From Halomonas borealis (GTDB lineage Bacteria; Pseudomonadota; Gammaproteobacteria; Pseudomonadales; Halomonadaceae), in contig NZ_SDMO01000008.1 in assembly GCF_004798905.1 (NCBI RefSeq), positions 1-64,000 of the forward strand: a DNA stretch of 64,000 nucleotides, in the 5' to 3' direction. The translations under genes were made by a program, and so were the position numbers. Each line of letters opens with the position of its first letter. The first letter of the stretch is position 1. Shown here one piece after another: positions 36,639-44,125 of the stretch. Below the pieces are notes generated by a model. It was not told where the DNA came from. It searched no databases and saw nothing but the letters and a program-made list of their open reading frames with translations.

Positions 36639-37369
36639 TGGAAGCCCTGATCAACTGGTTCGAGACGCAGCTGGCCGACAACAGCATCTTCACCCTGCAG
36701 ACGCTCTCCTACTACGGCGACGGCCTGACCACCACCGTGCAGCTGGTGTTCCTGTCGCTGATCATCGGCCTGCTGCTGGCCGTGCCGCTGGCCCTCGGTC
36801 GCGGCTCGAAGAAGGCCTGGGTACGGCTGCCGATCTTCTTCTACTGCTACGTGTTCCGCGGCACCCCGCTGCTGGTGCAGCTCTACCTGATCTACTATGG
36901 CGTGGTCTTCATCGAAGGCATCCAGGACACCTGGCTGTGGGTCCTGCTCGAGAAGCCCTTCGTGCCGGCCCTGCTCGCCTTCACCCTCAACACCGGGGCC
37001 TATACCACCGAGATCTTCCGCGGCGCCATCAAGTCGACCCCCAGGGGCGAGATCGAGGCCGCCCGGGCCTACGGCATGTCCTGGCCGCTGATGATGCGAC
37101 GCATCGTGCTGCCCAGCGCCTTCCGCCGTGCCTTGCCGGCCTACGGCAACGAGGTGATCTTCATGCTCCACGCCAGCGCCATCGCAAGCGTGGTGACCAT
37201 CATGGATCTCACCGGGGCGGCGCGCTTCGTCTATGCCCGCTTCTACGCGCCCTTCGACGCCTTCCTGTTCGTGGCGGCGATCTACCTGTGCCTGACCTTC
37301 ACGATCATCTACTTCTTCCGCCACCTGGAGAAGCGCCTGCTGGCCCATCTCAAGCCGGCCGGCGGCTGA
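36638..37369 (+). CDS. Amino acid ABC transporter permease (HisM/AotM type)
   Basis: A 243-residue second permease of the importer, with YVFRGTPLLVQLYLIYYGV, NTGAYTTEIFRGAIKSTPRG and EIEAARAYGMSW forming the conserved polar amino acid permease region, and about five hydrophobic helices. It is one-base coupled with the HisQ-type gene. After it comes a 167-bp spacer before the binding protein gene. That spacer contains a 9-bp inverted repeat, GTTGGGAAC with GTTCTCAAC (37390-37415, one G-T wobble), which may attenuate or separate expression of the binding protein. Confidence 0.92.
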   Translation: MEALINWFETQLADNSIFTLQTLSYYGDGLTTTVQLVFLSLIIGLLLAVPLALGRGSKKAWVRLPIFFYCYVFRGTPLLVQLYLIYYGVVFIEGIQDTWLWVLLEKPFVPALLAFTLNTGAYTTEIFRGAIKSTPRGEIEAARAYGMSWPLMMRRIVLPSAFRRALPAYGNEVIFMLHASAIASVVTIMDLTGAARFVYARFYAPFDAFLFVAAIYLCLTFTIIYFFRHLEKRLLAHLKPAGG

Positions 37370-37536
37370 GCCGAGCGTCAAACAAGCGTTGGGAACTGAC
37401 GTTCGTTCTCAACCTTTCGGCCCGTCCGGCCTTCCGCTAAGGTAGGCGGGTCGTCACCCTGGGGGAGCGCCGAGCGGCGCAACGGCATGCACCACGCTTC
37501 CCGCGGTGATCCATCAACAACAAGGGGAAAGCCCTC

Positions 37537-38304
37537 ATGAAGATCCATCAGGTCCTGAGTTGCGGCGTGCTGAGTGCCGCCATGATCGCCGGCGTCGCCA
37601 ACGCCGAGGTCCGCGATATCCGTATCGGCGTCGACGTGCCCTACGAGCCCATGGAATTCCGCACCCCGGACGGCGAACTGACCGGCTTCGACATCGATCT
37701 GGGCAACGCCCTGTGCGCCGAGATCGGCATCCAGTGCGAGTGGGTCGTGCAGGGCTGGGACGGCATCATCCCCGGCCTGCAGGCGCGCAAGTACGACGCC
37801 ATCATGTCCTCGATGACCATCAACGAGCAGCGTCGTGAGCAGGTGTTGTTCTCCGACCCCTACATCACGCCGCCCTCCGCCTGGTTCGCCCCGTCGGATA
37901 GCGAGATCACCACTCCCGACACCGAGAGCCTCGACGGCCAGTCCATCGGCGTGCAGCGCGGCACCCTGCAGGACAACTACGTCACCGACATGTACGGCGA
38001 CGTGGCCGATGTGAACCGTTATGCCACCGCCGACGACATGGTGCTGGACATGGACGCCGGTCGCCTCGACATCGCCTTCCTCGACTTCCCGATCGGCAAG
38101 TCTACCCTGATCGACAGCGAGGCCGGCGACTACCAGACCGTGGGCGAGAAGATCAGCGAGCCGGTGGAATACTTCGGCGAAGGCTTCGGCATCGCCTTCC
38201 GCCAGCGCGACGGCGAGCTGGCCGAGGCCTTCAACGAGGCTCTCTCCACCCTCCAGGACAACGGCACCTACGACGAGATCGAAGCCAAGTACTTCGAGGA
38301 ATAA
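37537..38304 (+). CDS. Amino acid ABC transporter binding protein 1 (ArgT/AotJ type)
   Basis: A 255-residue periplasmic binding protein with a signal peptide cleaved near ANA at residue 23. The SBP family 3 sequence includes IRIGVDVPYEPMEFRTPDGE, LTGFDIDLGNALCAEI and ARKYDAIMSSMTINEQR, which form the ligand-binding aspartate/arginine pattern of the LAO/His-binding group. It has its own ribosome-binding site (AAGGGG), fitting higher expression than the permeases. A terminator-like hairpin follows at 38312-38334. Confidence 0.92.
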   Translation: MKIHQVLSCGVLSAAMIAGVANAEVRDIRIGVDVPYEPMEFRTPDGELTGFDIDLGNALCAEIGIQCEWVVQGWDGIIPGLQARKYDAIMSSMTINEQRREQVLFSDPYITPPSAWFAPSDSEITTPDTESLDGQSIGVQRGTLQDNYVTDMYGDVADVNRYATADDMVLDMDAGRLDIAFLDFPIGKSTLIDSEAGDYQTVGEKISEPVEYFGEGFGIAFRQRDGELAEAFNEALSTLQDNGTYDEIEAKYFEE

Positions 38305-38311
38305 GCCGACA

Positions 38312-38334
38312 CCGCCCCGGCCCAGCCGGGGCGG
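38312..38334 (+). terminator. Hairpin after binding protein 1
   Basis: A perfect 9-bp stem, CCGCCCCGG with CCGGGGCGG, and a five-base loop begin eight bases after the stop codon and are followed by only two T residues. It may partially terminate transcription before the second binding-protein gene. Confidence 0.55.
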
Positions 38335-38353
38335 TTCGTGCGGAGATCATGCC

Positions 38354-38443
38354 ATGCCACGACTGCTAAGCGATCTCGAACCGTTCGTCCTCGGGCTCTC
38401 GCCCGCCTCGCGCTTCTACCTCAGCGAGTGGTTCGACGAATAA
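38354..38443 (+). CDS. Possible 29-residue small protein
   Basis: A short reading frame, MPRLLSDLEPFVLGLSPASR and nine more residues, lies between the two binding-protein genes. It has GGAG eight bases before its ATG and the G/C-rich third positions of neighbouring genes. It could encode a real small protein, a leader peptide for the second binding-protein gene, or be chance. I do not recognise the sequence. Its position just after a terminator-like hairpin and 120 bp before the next gene would suit a leader. Confidence 0.35.
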   Translation: MPRLLSDLEPFVLGLSPASRFYLSEWFDE

Positions 38444-38563
38444 GCCTTGCCGACGGCCACCCCGGCCGTTGCGGCACGCCCGTGCCGCGCCTCTGATGGC
38501 GCCCCGCGCCGATCGCCTGTACGACGAATCGCCCCCAAGATGCCCCACACCGGAGAAGTCTCC

Positions 38564-39343
38564 ATGCGCCACGCCAAGCGACTGCTGGCCGCCACCCTCG
38601 CGGCCGGCCTGTTCACCACCGCCGTCCACGCCGACGACCCCATCCGCCTCGCCGTGGACGTGCCCTACGAGCCCTTCGAATACAAGCAGGCCGACGGCAC
38701 CCTGACCGGTTTCGAGGTCGAGCTGGGCAACGCCGTCTGTGACTATCTCGAGGAATCATGCACCTGGGTCGAGCAGCCCTGGGATGGCATGATCCCGGCG
38801 CTGATGGCGCGCAAGTTCGACGGCATCATGTCCTCGATGGCCATCACCGAGGAGCGCGCCCGCCGAGTCCTGTTCTCCGAGCCCTACTACACCACGCCCA
38901 GCGCCTGGATCACCGCCAAGGGCGAAGACATCGATATCGCCGATCGCGAGAGCCTCGAGGGCCTGAGCGTCGGGGTGCAGCGCGCCACGCTGCAGGACCG
39001 CTATGTCACCGACCTCTACGGCGATGATCTCGAGATCCGCCGTTACGCCAGCGCCGACGACGTCATCGCCGACATGCGTGCCGGCCGGCTGGACCTGACC
39101 TTCATGGACTACCCGATCGCCGAGGCGATGATCGACATCGACACCCCGGAGAGCGACTTCCAGCGCATCAGCGACTTCATCAAGGAGCCGCAGAAGTACT
39201 TCGGCCAGGGTGTCGGCGTGGCCTTCCGCAAGCGCGACCGCGAGCTCGCCGAACGCTTCAACGAGGCCCTTCAGGCGCTGAAGACCGATGGCACCTACGA
39301 CGAGATCATGGCCAAGTACTTCAGCTACGACATCAAGCTGTAA
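38564..39343 (+). CDS. Amino acid ABC transporter binding protein 2
   Basis: A 259-residue periplasmic binding protein with signal peptide MRHAKRLLAATLAAGLFTTA and cleavage near VHA. The start at 38564 has GGAG upstream and opens the signal peptide directly. It is clearly related to the preceding protein: IRLAVDVPYEPFEYKQADGT, LTGFEVELGNAVCDYLE and ARKFDGIMSSMAITEER align with their counterparts. It probably shares the HisQMP-type core while binding a different ligand, as ArgT and HisJ do in enterics. The ORF-length leader from 38447 is not needed. Confidence 0.91.
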   Translation: MRHAKRLLAATLAAGLFTTAVHADDPIRLAVDVPYEPFEYKQADGTLTGFEVELGNAVCDYLEESCTWVEQPWDGMIPALMARKFDGIMSSMAITEERARRVLFSEPYYTTPSAWITAKGEDIDIADRESLEGLSVGVQRATLQDRYVTDLYGDDLEIRRYASADDVIADMRAGRLDLTFMDYPIAEAMIDIDTPESDFQRISDFIKEPQKYFGQGVGVAFRKRDRELAERFNEALQALKTDGTYDEIMAKYFSYDIKL

Positions 39344-39365
39344 GCCCTCGGCCCCCGCCTGTCAC

Positions 39366-39390
39366 GACGCCGGCGACCCGCCGGCGTCTT
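39366..39390 (+). terminator. Hairpin between binding protein 2 and the IadA-like gene
   Basis: GACGCCGGC and GCCGGCGTC (39366-39374 and 39380-39388) form a perfect 9-bp stem followed by TTCGTC. It could end or attenuate the ABC transcript before the amidohydrolase gene. Confidence 0.55.
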
Positions 39391-39406
39391 CGTCCCGCGA
39401 GGAGCG

Positions 39407-40561
39407 ATGATGCTGACCCTGCTCAAGAATGCCCGCGTACACGCCCCCGAGTCGCTGGGCCTATGCCACCTGTTGATCGCCGACGGCCGCATCGCCGCCA
39501 TCACCCCGGCCAGCGATGCCAGCGAGCTGCCCGCCCATGGGCCGGCGGTCGAGGTCCATGACCTGCAAGGCCGACGGGTGATCCCGGGGCTGGTCGACCC
39601 GCTGGTGCACTTCATCGGCGGCGGCGGCGAAGGGGGCTTCGGCACCCGCACACCCGAGCTGCCCCTCGACGAGGCCCTGGCCTCAGGGGTCACCACCCTG
39701 GTCGGCGCCCTGGGCACCGACGCGCTGACCCGCACCCCCGCCAACCTGCTGGGCAAGGCCCGGGAACTGGCCGCCGGGGGCCTGACCACCTACTGCTACA
39801 CGGGCTCCTACCAGCTGCCCCCGGTGACCCTGACCGGCTCGGTGGCCGGCGATCTCACCTTCGTCCCCGACTTCATCGGCCTCGGCGAGGTCGCCATCAG
39901 CGACCACCGCGGCTCCCAGCCGAGCCGCGAGGAACTCACCCGACTGGCCGCCGAGACCCGCACCGCCGGCATGCTGGCCGGCAAGGGCGGCATCGTCTTC
40001 ATCCACACCGGCGATGCCGAGGGCGGGCTCGAACCGCTGCGCGAGGTGGCCCGTCACAGTCCCATCCCGCTGGCGCAATTCCTGCCCACCCATGTCAACC
40101 GCACCGCCGAGCTGTTCGAGGATGGCCTGCGTTTCGGCCGCGAGGGTGGCCGGATCGATTTCACCACCAGCACCACCCCGGCCCTGCTGGCCGACGGCGA
40201 GGTGCCCGCCGCCCACGCCGTGGCCCGGGCGCTGGAGGCCCGCATCGAGCCATCGCGGATCACCCTGTCCTCGGATGCCAACGCCTCGCTGCCCCACTTC
40301 GACGCCGAGGGCCGCTTCTCGGGGCTCGAACCCGGCCGCCTGGCCAGCCTGTTCGAGACCCTCGGCGAGTGCATCGAGCAACACGGTGTGGCGCTCGACA
40401 AGGCCATCGGAGTCGCCAGCACCCATGCCGCCGAGGCCCTGGGGCTGCCCCGCAAGGGGCGGCTGCGAGCCGGTCACGATGCCGACCTGATCGTGCTCGC
40501 CGAGGATGCCTGGGCCATCGACGAAGTCTGGGCACGGGGCCGGCGGGTGCACCGCGCCTGA
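39407..40561 (+). CDS. IadA-like amidohydrolase with an altered metal centre
   Basis: A 384-residue amidohydrolase resembling isoaspartyl dipeptidase (IadA), with GGGGEGG after the first metal motif, VAISDHRGS, IVFIHTGDA, FLPTHVNR and TLSSDANAS. Compared with E. coli IadA as I recall it, the HxH motif reads L66-V-H68 (first histidine lost) and the carboxylated lysine position is E161; H200, H229 and D290 are kept. A glutamate can replace the lysine in some amidohydrolases, but loss of the first histidine is unusual. Activity and substrate are therefore uncertain: it may be a distinct subfamily. It follows the amino acid transporter genes and is probably cotranscribed with them in part. Confidence 0.78.
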   Translation: MMLTLLKNARVHAPESLGLCHLLIADGRIAAITPASDASELPAHGPAVEVHDLQGRRVIPGLVDPLVHFIGGGGEGGFGTRTPELPLDEALASGVTTLVGALGTDALTRTPANLLGKARELAAGGLTTYCYTGSYQLPPVTLTGSVAGDLTFVPDFIGLGEVAISDHRGSQPSREELTRLAAETRTAGMLAGKGGIVFIHTGDAEGGLEPLREVARHSPIPLAQFLPTHVNRTAELFEDGLRFGREGGRIDFTTSTTPALLADGEVPAAHAVARALEARIEPSRITLSSDANASLPHFDAEGRFSGLEPGRLASLFETLGECIEQHGVALDKAIGVASTHAAEALGLPRKGRLRAGHDADLIVLAEDAWAIDEVWARGRRVHRA

Positions 40562-40578
40562 CCCACGAGGCGCAAGCC

Positions 40579-41037
40579 TCATCGGCGAGGATGAACGCCC
40601 GGCACGTGATCGGCCCCGGCCGGCTCGACGACCGGCGCCTGCGCCGGGGAATGTGCCAGGGCATCGAGGATGCCGCACTCGGCGGCGGAACGCTCCCCCT
40701 GGCAGCGCGCCCGCAGCGTCAGCAGCGCACGCTCCAGGGTCTGGAGCTGCGCGATACGCGCCGCCACGTGACCGAGATGCTCGTCGATCAGCGCATCGGC
40801 CTCATGACAGGGCCGGGCGGGGTCGTCGTGGCAGTCGAGCAGGGCGCGGATCTCGTCGAGGGTCATGTCCAGCGCCCGGCAGTGGCGAATGAAGGCCAGC
40901 CGTTCGACGTGCCCCTCGCCGTAGAGGCGGTAGTTGGCATCGCTGCGCGCCGGCTCGGGCAACAGTCCTTCACGTTCGTAGTAACGGATGGTGACGACGC
41001 GGCAATCGGTACGCCGCGCCAGTTCGCCGATCTTCAT
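40579..41037 (-). CDS. cadR: Cd(II)/Pb(II)-responsive MerR-family regulator, CadR-like
   Basis: A 152-residue MerR regulator. The winged HTH opens with MKIGELARRTDCRVVTIRYY and continues with EREGLLPEPARSDANYRLYG. A dimerisation helix leads to metal-binding cysteines at C77, C112 and C121, the CadR/PbrR pattern (C77, C112, C119 in the P. putida protein). A 25-bp dyad (41071-41095) lies between cadR and the divergent gene and is the likely operator. Normally a CadA-type P-ATPase is adjacent; here the neighbour is a TraX-like protein, so its target gene is elsewhere or unusual. Confidence 0.88.
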   Translation of the reverse strand: MKIGELARRTDCRVVTIRYYEREGLLPEPARSDANYRLYGEGHVERLAFIRHCRALDMTLDEIRALLDCHDDPARPCHEADALIDEHLGHVAARIAQLQTLERALLTLRARCQGERSAAECGILDALAHSPAQAPVVEPAGADHVPGVHPRR

Positions 41038-41070
41038 GGGCAGGCTCCCTGGGGTTCACGCTCGAGATCT

Positions 41071-41095
41071 CATGCCTATAGTGACTATAGACATG
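41071..41095. promoter_or_regulatory. Predicted CadR operator dyad
   Basis: CATGCCTATAG and CTATAGACATG flank TGA, an 11-bp inverted repeat with one mismatch. A CTATAG-centred dyad is the pattern seen in CadR/PbrR promoters, where it sits in an overlong -35/-10 spacer. It lies 34 bp before cadR. Confidence 0.65.
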
Positions 41096-41246
41096 AAATG
41101 AGACAAGCCGCTCCCTGGAAGGTTCGTCGCGTGAAGCGATGCCAAGCGGCGACACTCGGTGCAGCAAATCGACAAACGGCGCGATGCGTCGAACCCCTGG
41201 GGCCCGCGCCGGTCATCGACAGGAGCACTCACCAAAGGAGATCGCG

Positions 41247-42035
41247 ATGCCGCTCGCCGACGCCGCCACCCCCGACACCGCCGCCCGCCCTTCCTCGAAC
41301 TGGGCCGGCTGGGGGCAATGGCTGGCGCTGATCACCATGACCCTCGATCATCTGGCCCGCTACGCGTTTCCCGAGGCCTGGGGGCTGGGCTGGATCGACT
41401 CCTCGCTCGGCCGCATCGCCTTCCCGCTGTTCGCCGGCATGGTCGCCTGGCACGGGCTCTTCAACACCCGTGATCCGCTGCGCTACGCCCGTCGCGTGCT
41501 GGTGATCGGCCTGGTCGCCCAGCTGCCCTACGCGCTGATGCCCCGCGACATCGACGGCCTGATCCTCAACATCTGCTTCACGCTGTCGCTGGGCCTGATC
41601 GGCGGCGCCTGGCTGTTGAACCTGCCACCGCGGCTGGCGAAGGGCCTCGCCGCCTGGCGGACGGCCGCCGAATCGCTCGCGGTGCTGGGCGTCTGGGCGC
41701 TGGCCGGCAGCGTCGTCGAATATGGCCACCTGGGCCTGCTGCTGATCCCGTTCTACATGCTGGCCATGCAACGCCTGCACCTGAGCGCCGGCGCCTCGGC
41801 CGGGTGGCGCACGGCGGCCCTCGCGACGCTGCCATTGCTGTTGGCCGCCGGGCTGATGAACAGCTCCGAGATGGCCAAGAGCGTGACCGTCGCCACCTGC
41901 CTGACGGTTCTCTGCCTGGCCGCCGGCGCCCACCGGCTGCCGTCGAAGGTGCCGTTCGCCATGCCACGCCGCCTGTGGCTGGCCTGGTATCCCGCGCACT
42001 TCGCCGCCATCGCGCTATGGTTGGGGCTTTCCTGA
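41247..42035 (+). CDS. TraX-family membrane protein
   Basis: A 262-residue protein with about eight hydrophobic segments, related to TraX (the F-pilin acetylase family) and similar chromosomal proteins. Typical features are ALITMTLDHLARYAFPEAWG near the N terminus, GRIAFPLFAGMVAWHG, and DIDGLILNICFTLSLGLIGG. AAAGGAG six bases before the ATG at 41247 fixes the start. No conjugation genes are present, so a role in acetylating a surface molecule is more likely than pilin. Its end overlaps the convergent LysR gene by 21 bp. Confidence 0.82.
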   Translation: MPLADAATPDTAARPSSNWAGWGQWLALITMTLDHLARYAFPEAWGLGWIDSSLGRIAFPLFAGMVAWHGLFNTRDPLRYARRVLVIGLVAQLPYALMPRDIDGLILNICFTLSLGLIGGAWLLNLPPRLAKGLAAWRTAAESLAVLGVWALAGSVVEYGHLGLLLIPFYMLAMQRLHLSAGASAGWRTAALATLPLLLAAGLMNSSEMAKSVTVATCLTVLCLAAGAHRLPSKVPFAMPRRLWLAWYPAHFAAIALWLGLS

Positions 42036-42926
42036 GCCCCGCGCCTCGACCAGAAACACCTTGAAGGCCTGCCACAATGGGCTGCGGTAACGCTCGGGAT
42101 GCCAGATCAACGAGAAGGTGCGGCGCAGGGTCAGCCCGCCATCGAGGGCCACCAGCTCCCCCCGCGCGAGCTCCCCGGCCACGCTGAGCGCCGATAGGCA
42201 GCCGAGCCCCAGCCCCGCGAGTACCGCCTGCTTGATGGCCTCATGCTGGTCGAGCGCCATGCGCACCCGCGGGGTCACGCCGCGGCGCTGCATGGCCTGC
42301 TCGAAGACCTCGCGGGTGCCGGAACCCGGCTCGCGCAGGATCCAGGCAGCCTCGCCCAGGCCGTGCTCATCGAGCCGGCCCCGAGAGGCCAGCGGATGGC
42401 CCGGCGCGGCCACCACCACCAGGCGATCCTCGCACCAGGGCTCGCTGACCAGTTCCGGCTCCCGGCATTCCCCCTCGATCAACCCCAGATCGGCCTCCAG
42501 GCGCAGCATGTCGCCGATCACCTCATGGGTATTGCGCAGCCGCAGGCGCAGATCGGTGCGCGGATTTTCCTCGCTGAAGCGCCCCACCAGGTCGGGCAGC
42601 AAGTAGGTGCCGACGGTCGCGCTGGCCGAGATGCTGAGCGTGCCATACAGATCACCATCGGGCTCACGGGCCGCGGCGACGAAGGCAGCCATGCCATCGA
42701 GCAACTCCTCGGCTCGAGGCAACAGCCCGCGGCCCAGCTCGTTGATCACCAGCCGGCGGCCGGGACGCTCGAACAGCGCCACGTCGAGCTGGCGCTCCAG
42801 GTCCGCCAACGCCTGGCTGGTCGCCGACTGGGAGAGCGCCAGCTCGGTGGCGGCGGCACTCACCGTGCCGAGTCGCGCCACCGTGGCGAAGACCTGTAGC
42901 TGACGAAAGCTGACCTGTGGCGACAT
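42015..42926 (-). CDS. yeiE: LysR-family regulator, YeiE-like
   Basis: A 303-residue LysR regulator with HTH sequence SAAATELALSQSATSQALAD near residues 20-40. The effector domain opens with YGTLSISASATVGTYLLPDL, typical of the CysB/CbbR/YeiE group. The start at 42926 (MSPQVSFRQLQVFATVARLG) is chosen because an ATG 36 codons upstream runs through AT-rich promoter sequence. It is divergent from yeiH, as in enterobacteria, where YeiE responds to sulfite. The shared spacer holds a GTTAT/ATAAC dyad. Confidence 0.87.
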   Translation of the reverse strand: MSPQVSFRQLQVFATVARLGTVSAAATELALSQSATSQALADLERQLDVALFERPGRRLVINELGRGLLPRAEELLDGMAAFVAAAREPDGDLYGTLSISASATVGTYLLPDLVGRFSEENPRTDLRLRLRNTHEVIGDMLRLEADLGLIEGECREPELVSEPWCEDRLVVVAAPGHPLASRGRLDEHGLGEAAWILREPGSGTREVFEQAMQRRGVTPRVRMALDQHEAIKQAVLAGLGLGCLSALSVAGELARGELVALDGGLTLRRTFSLIWHPERYRSPLWQAFKVFLVEARGSGKPQP

Positions 42927-42951
42927 ATCGTTTTTTCCGAAGAGACGTTTC

Positions 42952-42967
42952 GTTATTAACTGATAAC
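42952..42967. promoter_or_regulatory. Predicted LysR-type operator between yeiE and yeiH
   Basis: GTTAT and ATAAC (42952-42956 and 42963-42967) form an inverted repeat, and another GTTAT lies at 42975-42979. The ~100-bp divergent spacer is AT-rich. Regulation by the YeiE-like protein is inferred from position. Confidence 0.45.
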
Positions 42968-43025
42968 CATATGAGTTATTAGGACATAGCATGGCCGGCA
43001 TCGACAATCTCCGGAGCACGACACC

Positions 43026-44021
43026 ATGCGGCAAGGCCTCGCGATCTGCATCCTACTCACCGCCTTCGGCACGGCCCTTGCCCGGCTGCCGGTGCTCGCC
43101 GAGGCTGGCGTGAGCCCCCTGGTGCTTGCCCTGTTGCTGGGCATTGTGGTCGGCAATACCCCACTGGCCCGGCGCCTGACGAAGGCCGGCCCGGGGCTCG
43201 CCTTCGCCACCCGCCGGCTGCTGCGCGGCGGCATCGTGCTGTTCGGCCTGTCGCTGACGCTCCAGCAGGTGGTCGGCCTGGGGCCCAAGGTGCTGCTGCT
43301 CGACATGCTGGTGATCACCGTCGTGCTGGTGTCGGGCTACCTGATCGGCACCCGAGTGCTGGGCATGGACCGCGAGACCACCCTGCTGACCAGCGCCGGT
43401 AGCGCCATCTGCGGCGCCGCCGCGGTGCTGGCCACCGAATCGACCATTCGCTCGCGCCCCGCCGCCACCTCCATGGCCGTGGCCACGGTGGTGCTGTTCG
43501 GCTCACTGGCGATGCTGATCTATCCGCTGCTTTACCCGCTGCTGGGCATGGATGAGCACCTGTTCGGCATCTATATCGGCGCCACCATCCACGAGGTCGC
43601 CCAGGTGGTGGCCGCCGGCGAGGCGGTGGGCCCCGACGCCCTGGCCAACGCGGTGATCGTCAAGCTGGTGCGGGTGATGCTGCTGGTGCCCTTCCTGCTG
43701 ATCGTCGGCCAATGGTGGCTGCGCAATCACGCAAGCGCCGACACCGGCGAAGGCAAGACCCAGCTGGTCATCCCCTGGTTCGCCTTCGGCTTCATGGCCA
43801 TGGTGGTCTTCAACAGCGTCGTCAGCCTGCCCGCCCCGCTCCACCAGGGCCTGGTGCTGGCCGGTCAGCTGGCGCTGACCATGGCCATGGCCGCGCTGGG
43901 CTACGAGACCCGCCTGGAGAAGCTCAAGGCGCTGGGCATCAAGCCCTTCATCCTGGCGCTGACGCTGTTCGCGCTGCTGATTGTCGGCGGCGCGCTGGCC
44001 AGCTCCCTGATGATGGGGTAA
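43026..44021 (+). CDS. yeiH: YeiH-family putative sulfate/sulfite exporter
   Basis: A 331-residue membrane protein of the YeiH/UPF0324 family with about ten hydrophobic helices. Family stretches include LLLGIVVGNTPLARR, GGIVLFGLSLTLQQVVGLGP, TSAGSAICGAAAVLATES and IGATIHEVAQVVAAGEAVG. The pairing with a divergent YeiE-like regulator matches the enteric gene order and supports a sulfite-related role. A strong hairpin (44065-44091) follows the stop and also faces the convergent aldolase gene. Confidence 0.88.
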   Translation: MRQGLAICILLTAFGTALARLPVLAEAGVSPLVLALLLGIVVGNTPLARRLTKAGPGLAFATRRLLRGGIVLFGLSLTLQQVVGLGPKVLLLDMLVITVVLVSGYLIGTRVLGMDRETTLLTSAGSAICGAAAVLATESTIRSRPAATSMAVATVVLFGSLAMLIYPLLYPLLGMDEHLFGIYIGATIHEVAQVVAAGEAVGPDALANAVIVKLVRVMLLVPFLLIVGQWWLRNHASADTGEGKTQLVIPWFAFGFMAMVVFNSVVSLPAPLHQGLVLAGQLALTMAMAALGYETRLEKLKALGIKPFILALTLFALLIVGGALASSLMMG

Positions 44022-44052
44022 AGCATCGCGAGTCACGTGGCGTGACAGGCGA

Positions 44053-44091
44053 CCCCTCACGCAAGAGGCCGCGCCCGATGGGCGCGGCCTC
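44053..44091. repeat. 39-nt direct repeat containing a bidirectional terminator hairpin, copy 1
   Basis: Identical over 39 nt to 48108-48146. It contains a perfect 12-bp stem (44065-44076 with 44080-44091), loop GAT. The hairpin lies between convergent yeiH and the aldolase gene, where a two-way terminator is expected. Confidence 0.8.
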
Positions 44092-44125
44092 GTCGTATCA
44101 GGGGGCCCTCAGTGGTCTACCTCGC

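Noticed and set aside
41247..42035. TraX-like gene as evidence of an integrated conjugative plasmid
   Set aside because: No other tra, mob or integrase genes are nearby, and chromosomal TraX-family proteins are common without conjugation systems.
42015..43034. Extended N terminus of the YeiE-like protein from 43034
   Set aside because: The extra 36 codons cover the AT-rich divergent promoter and would overlap the yeiH start; the HTH domain begins naturally at 42926.
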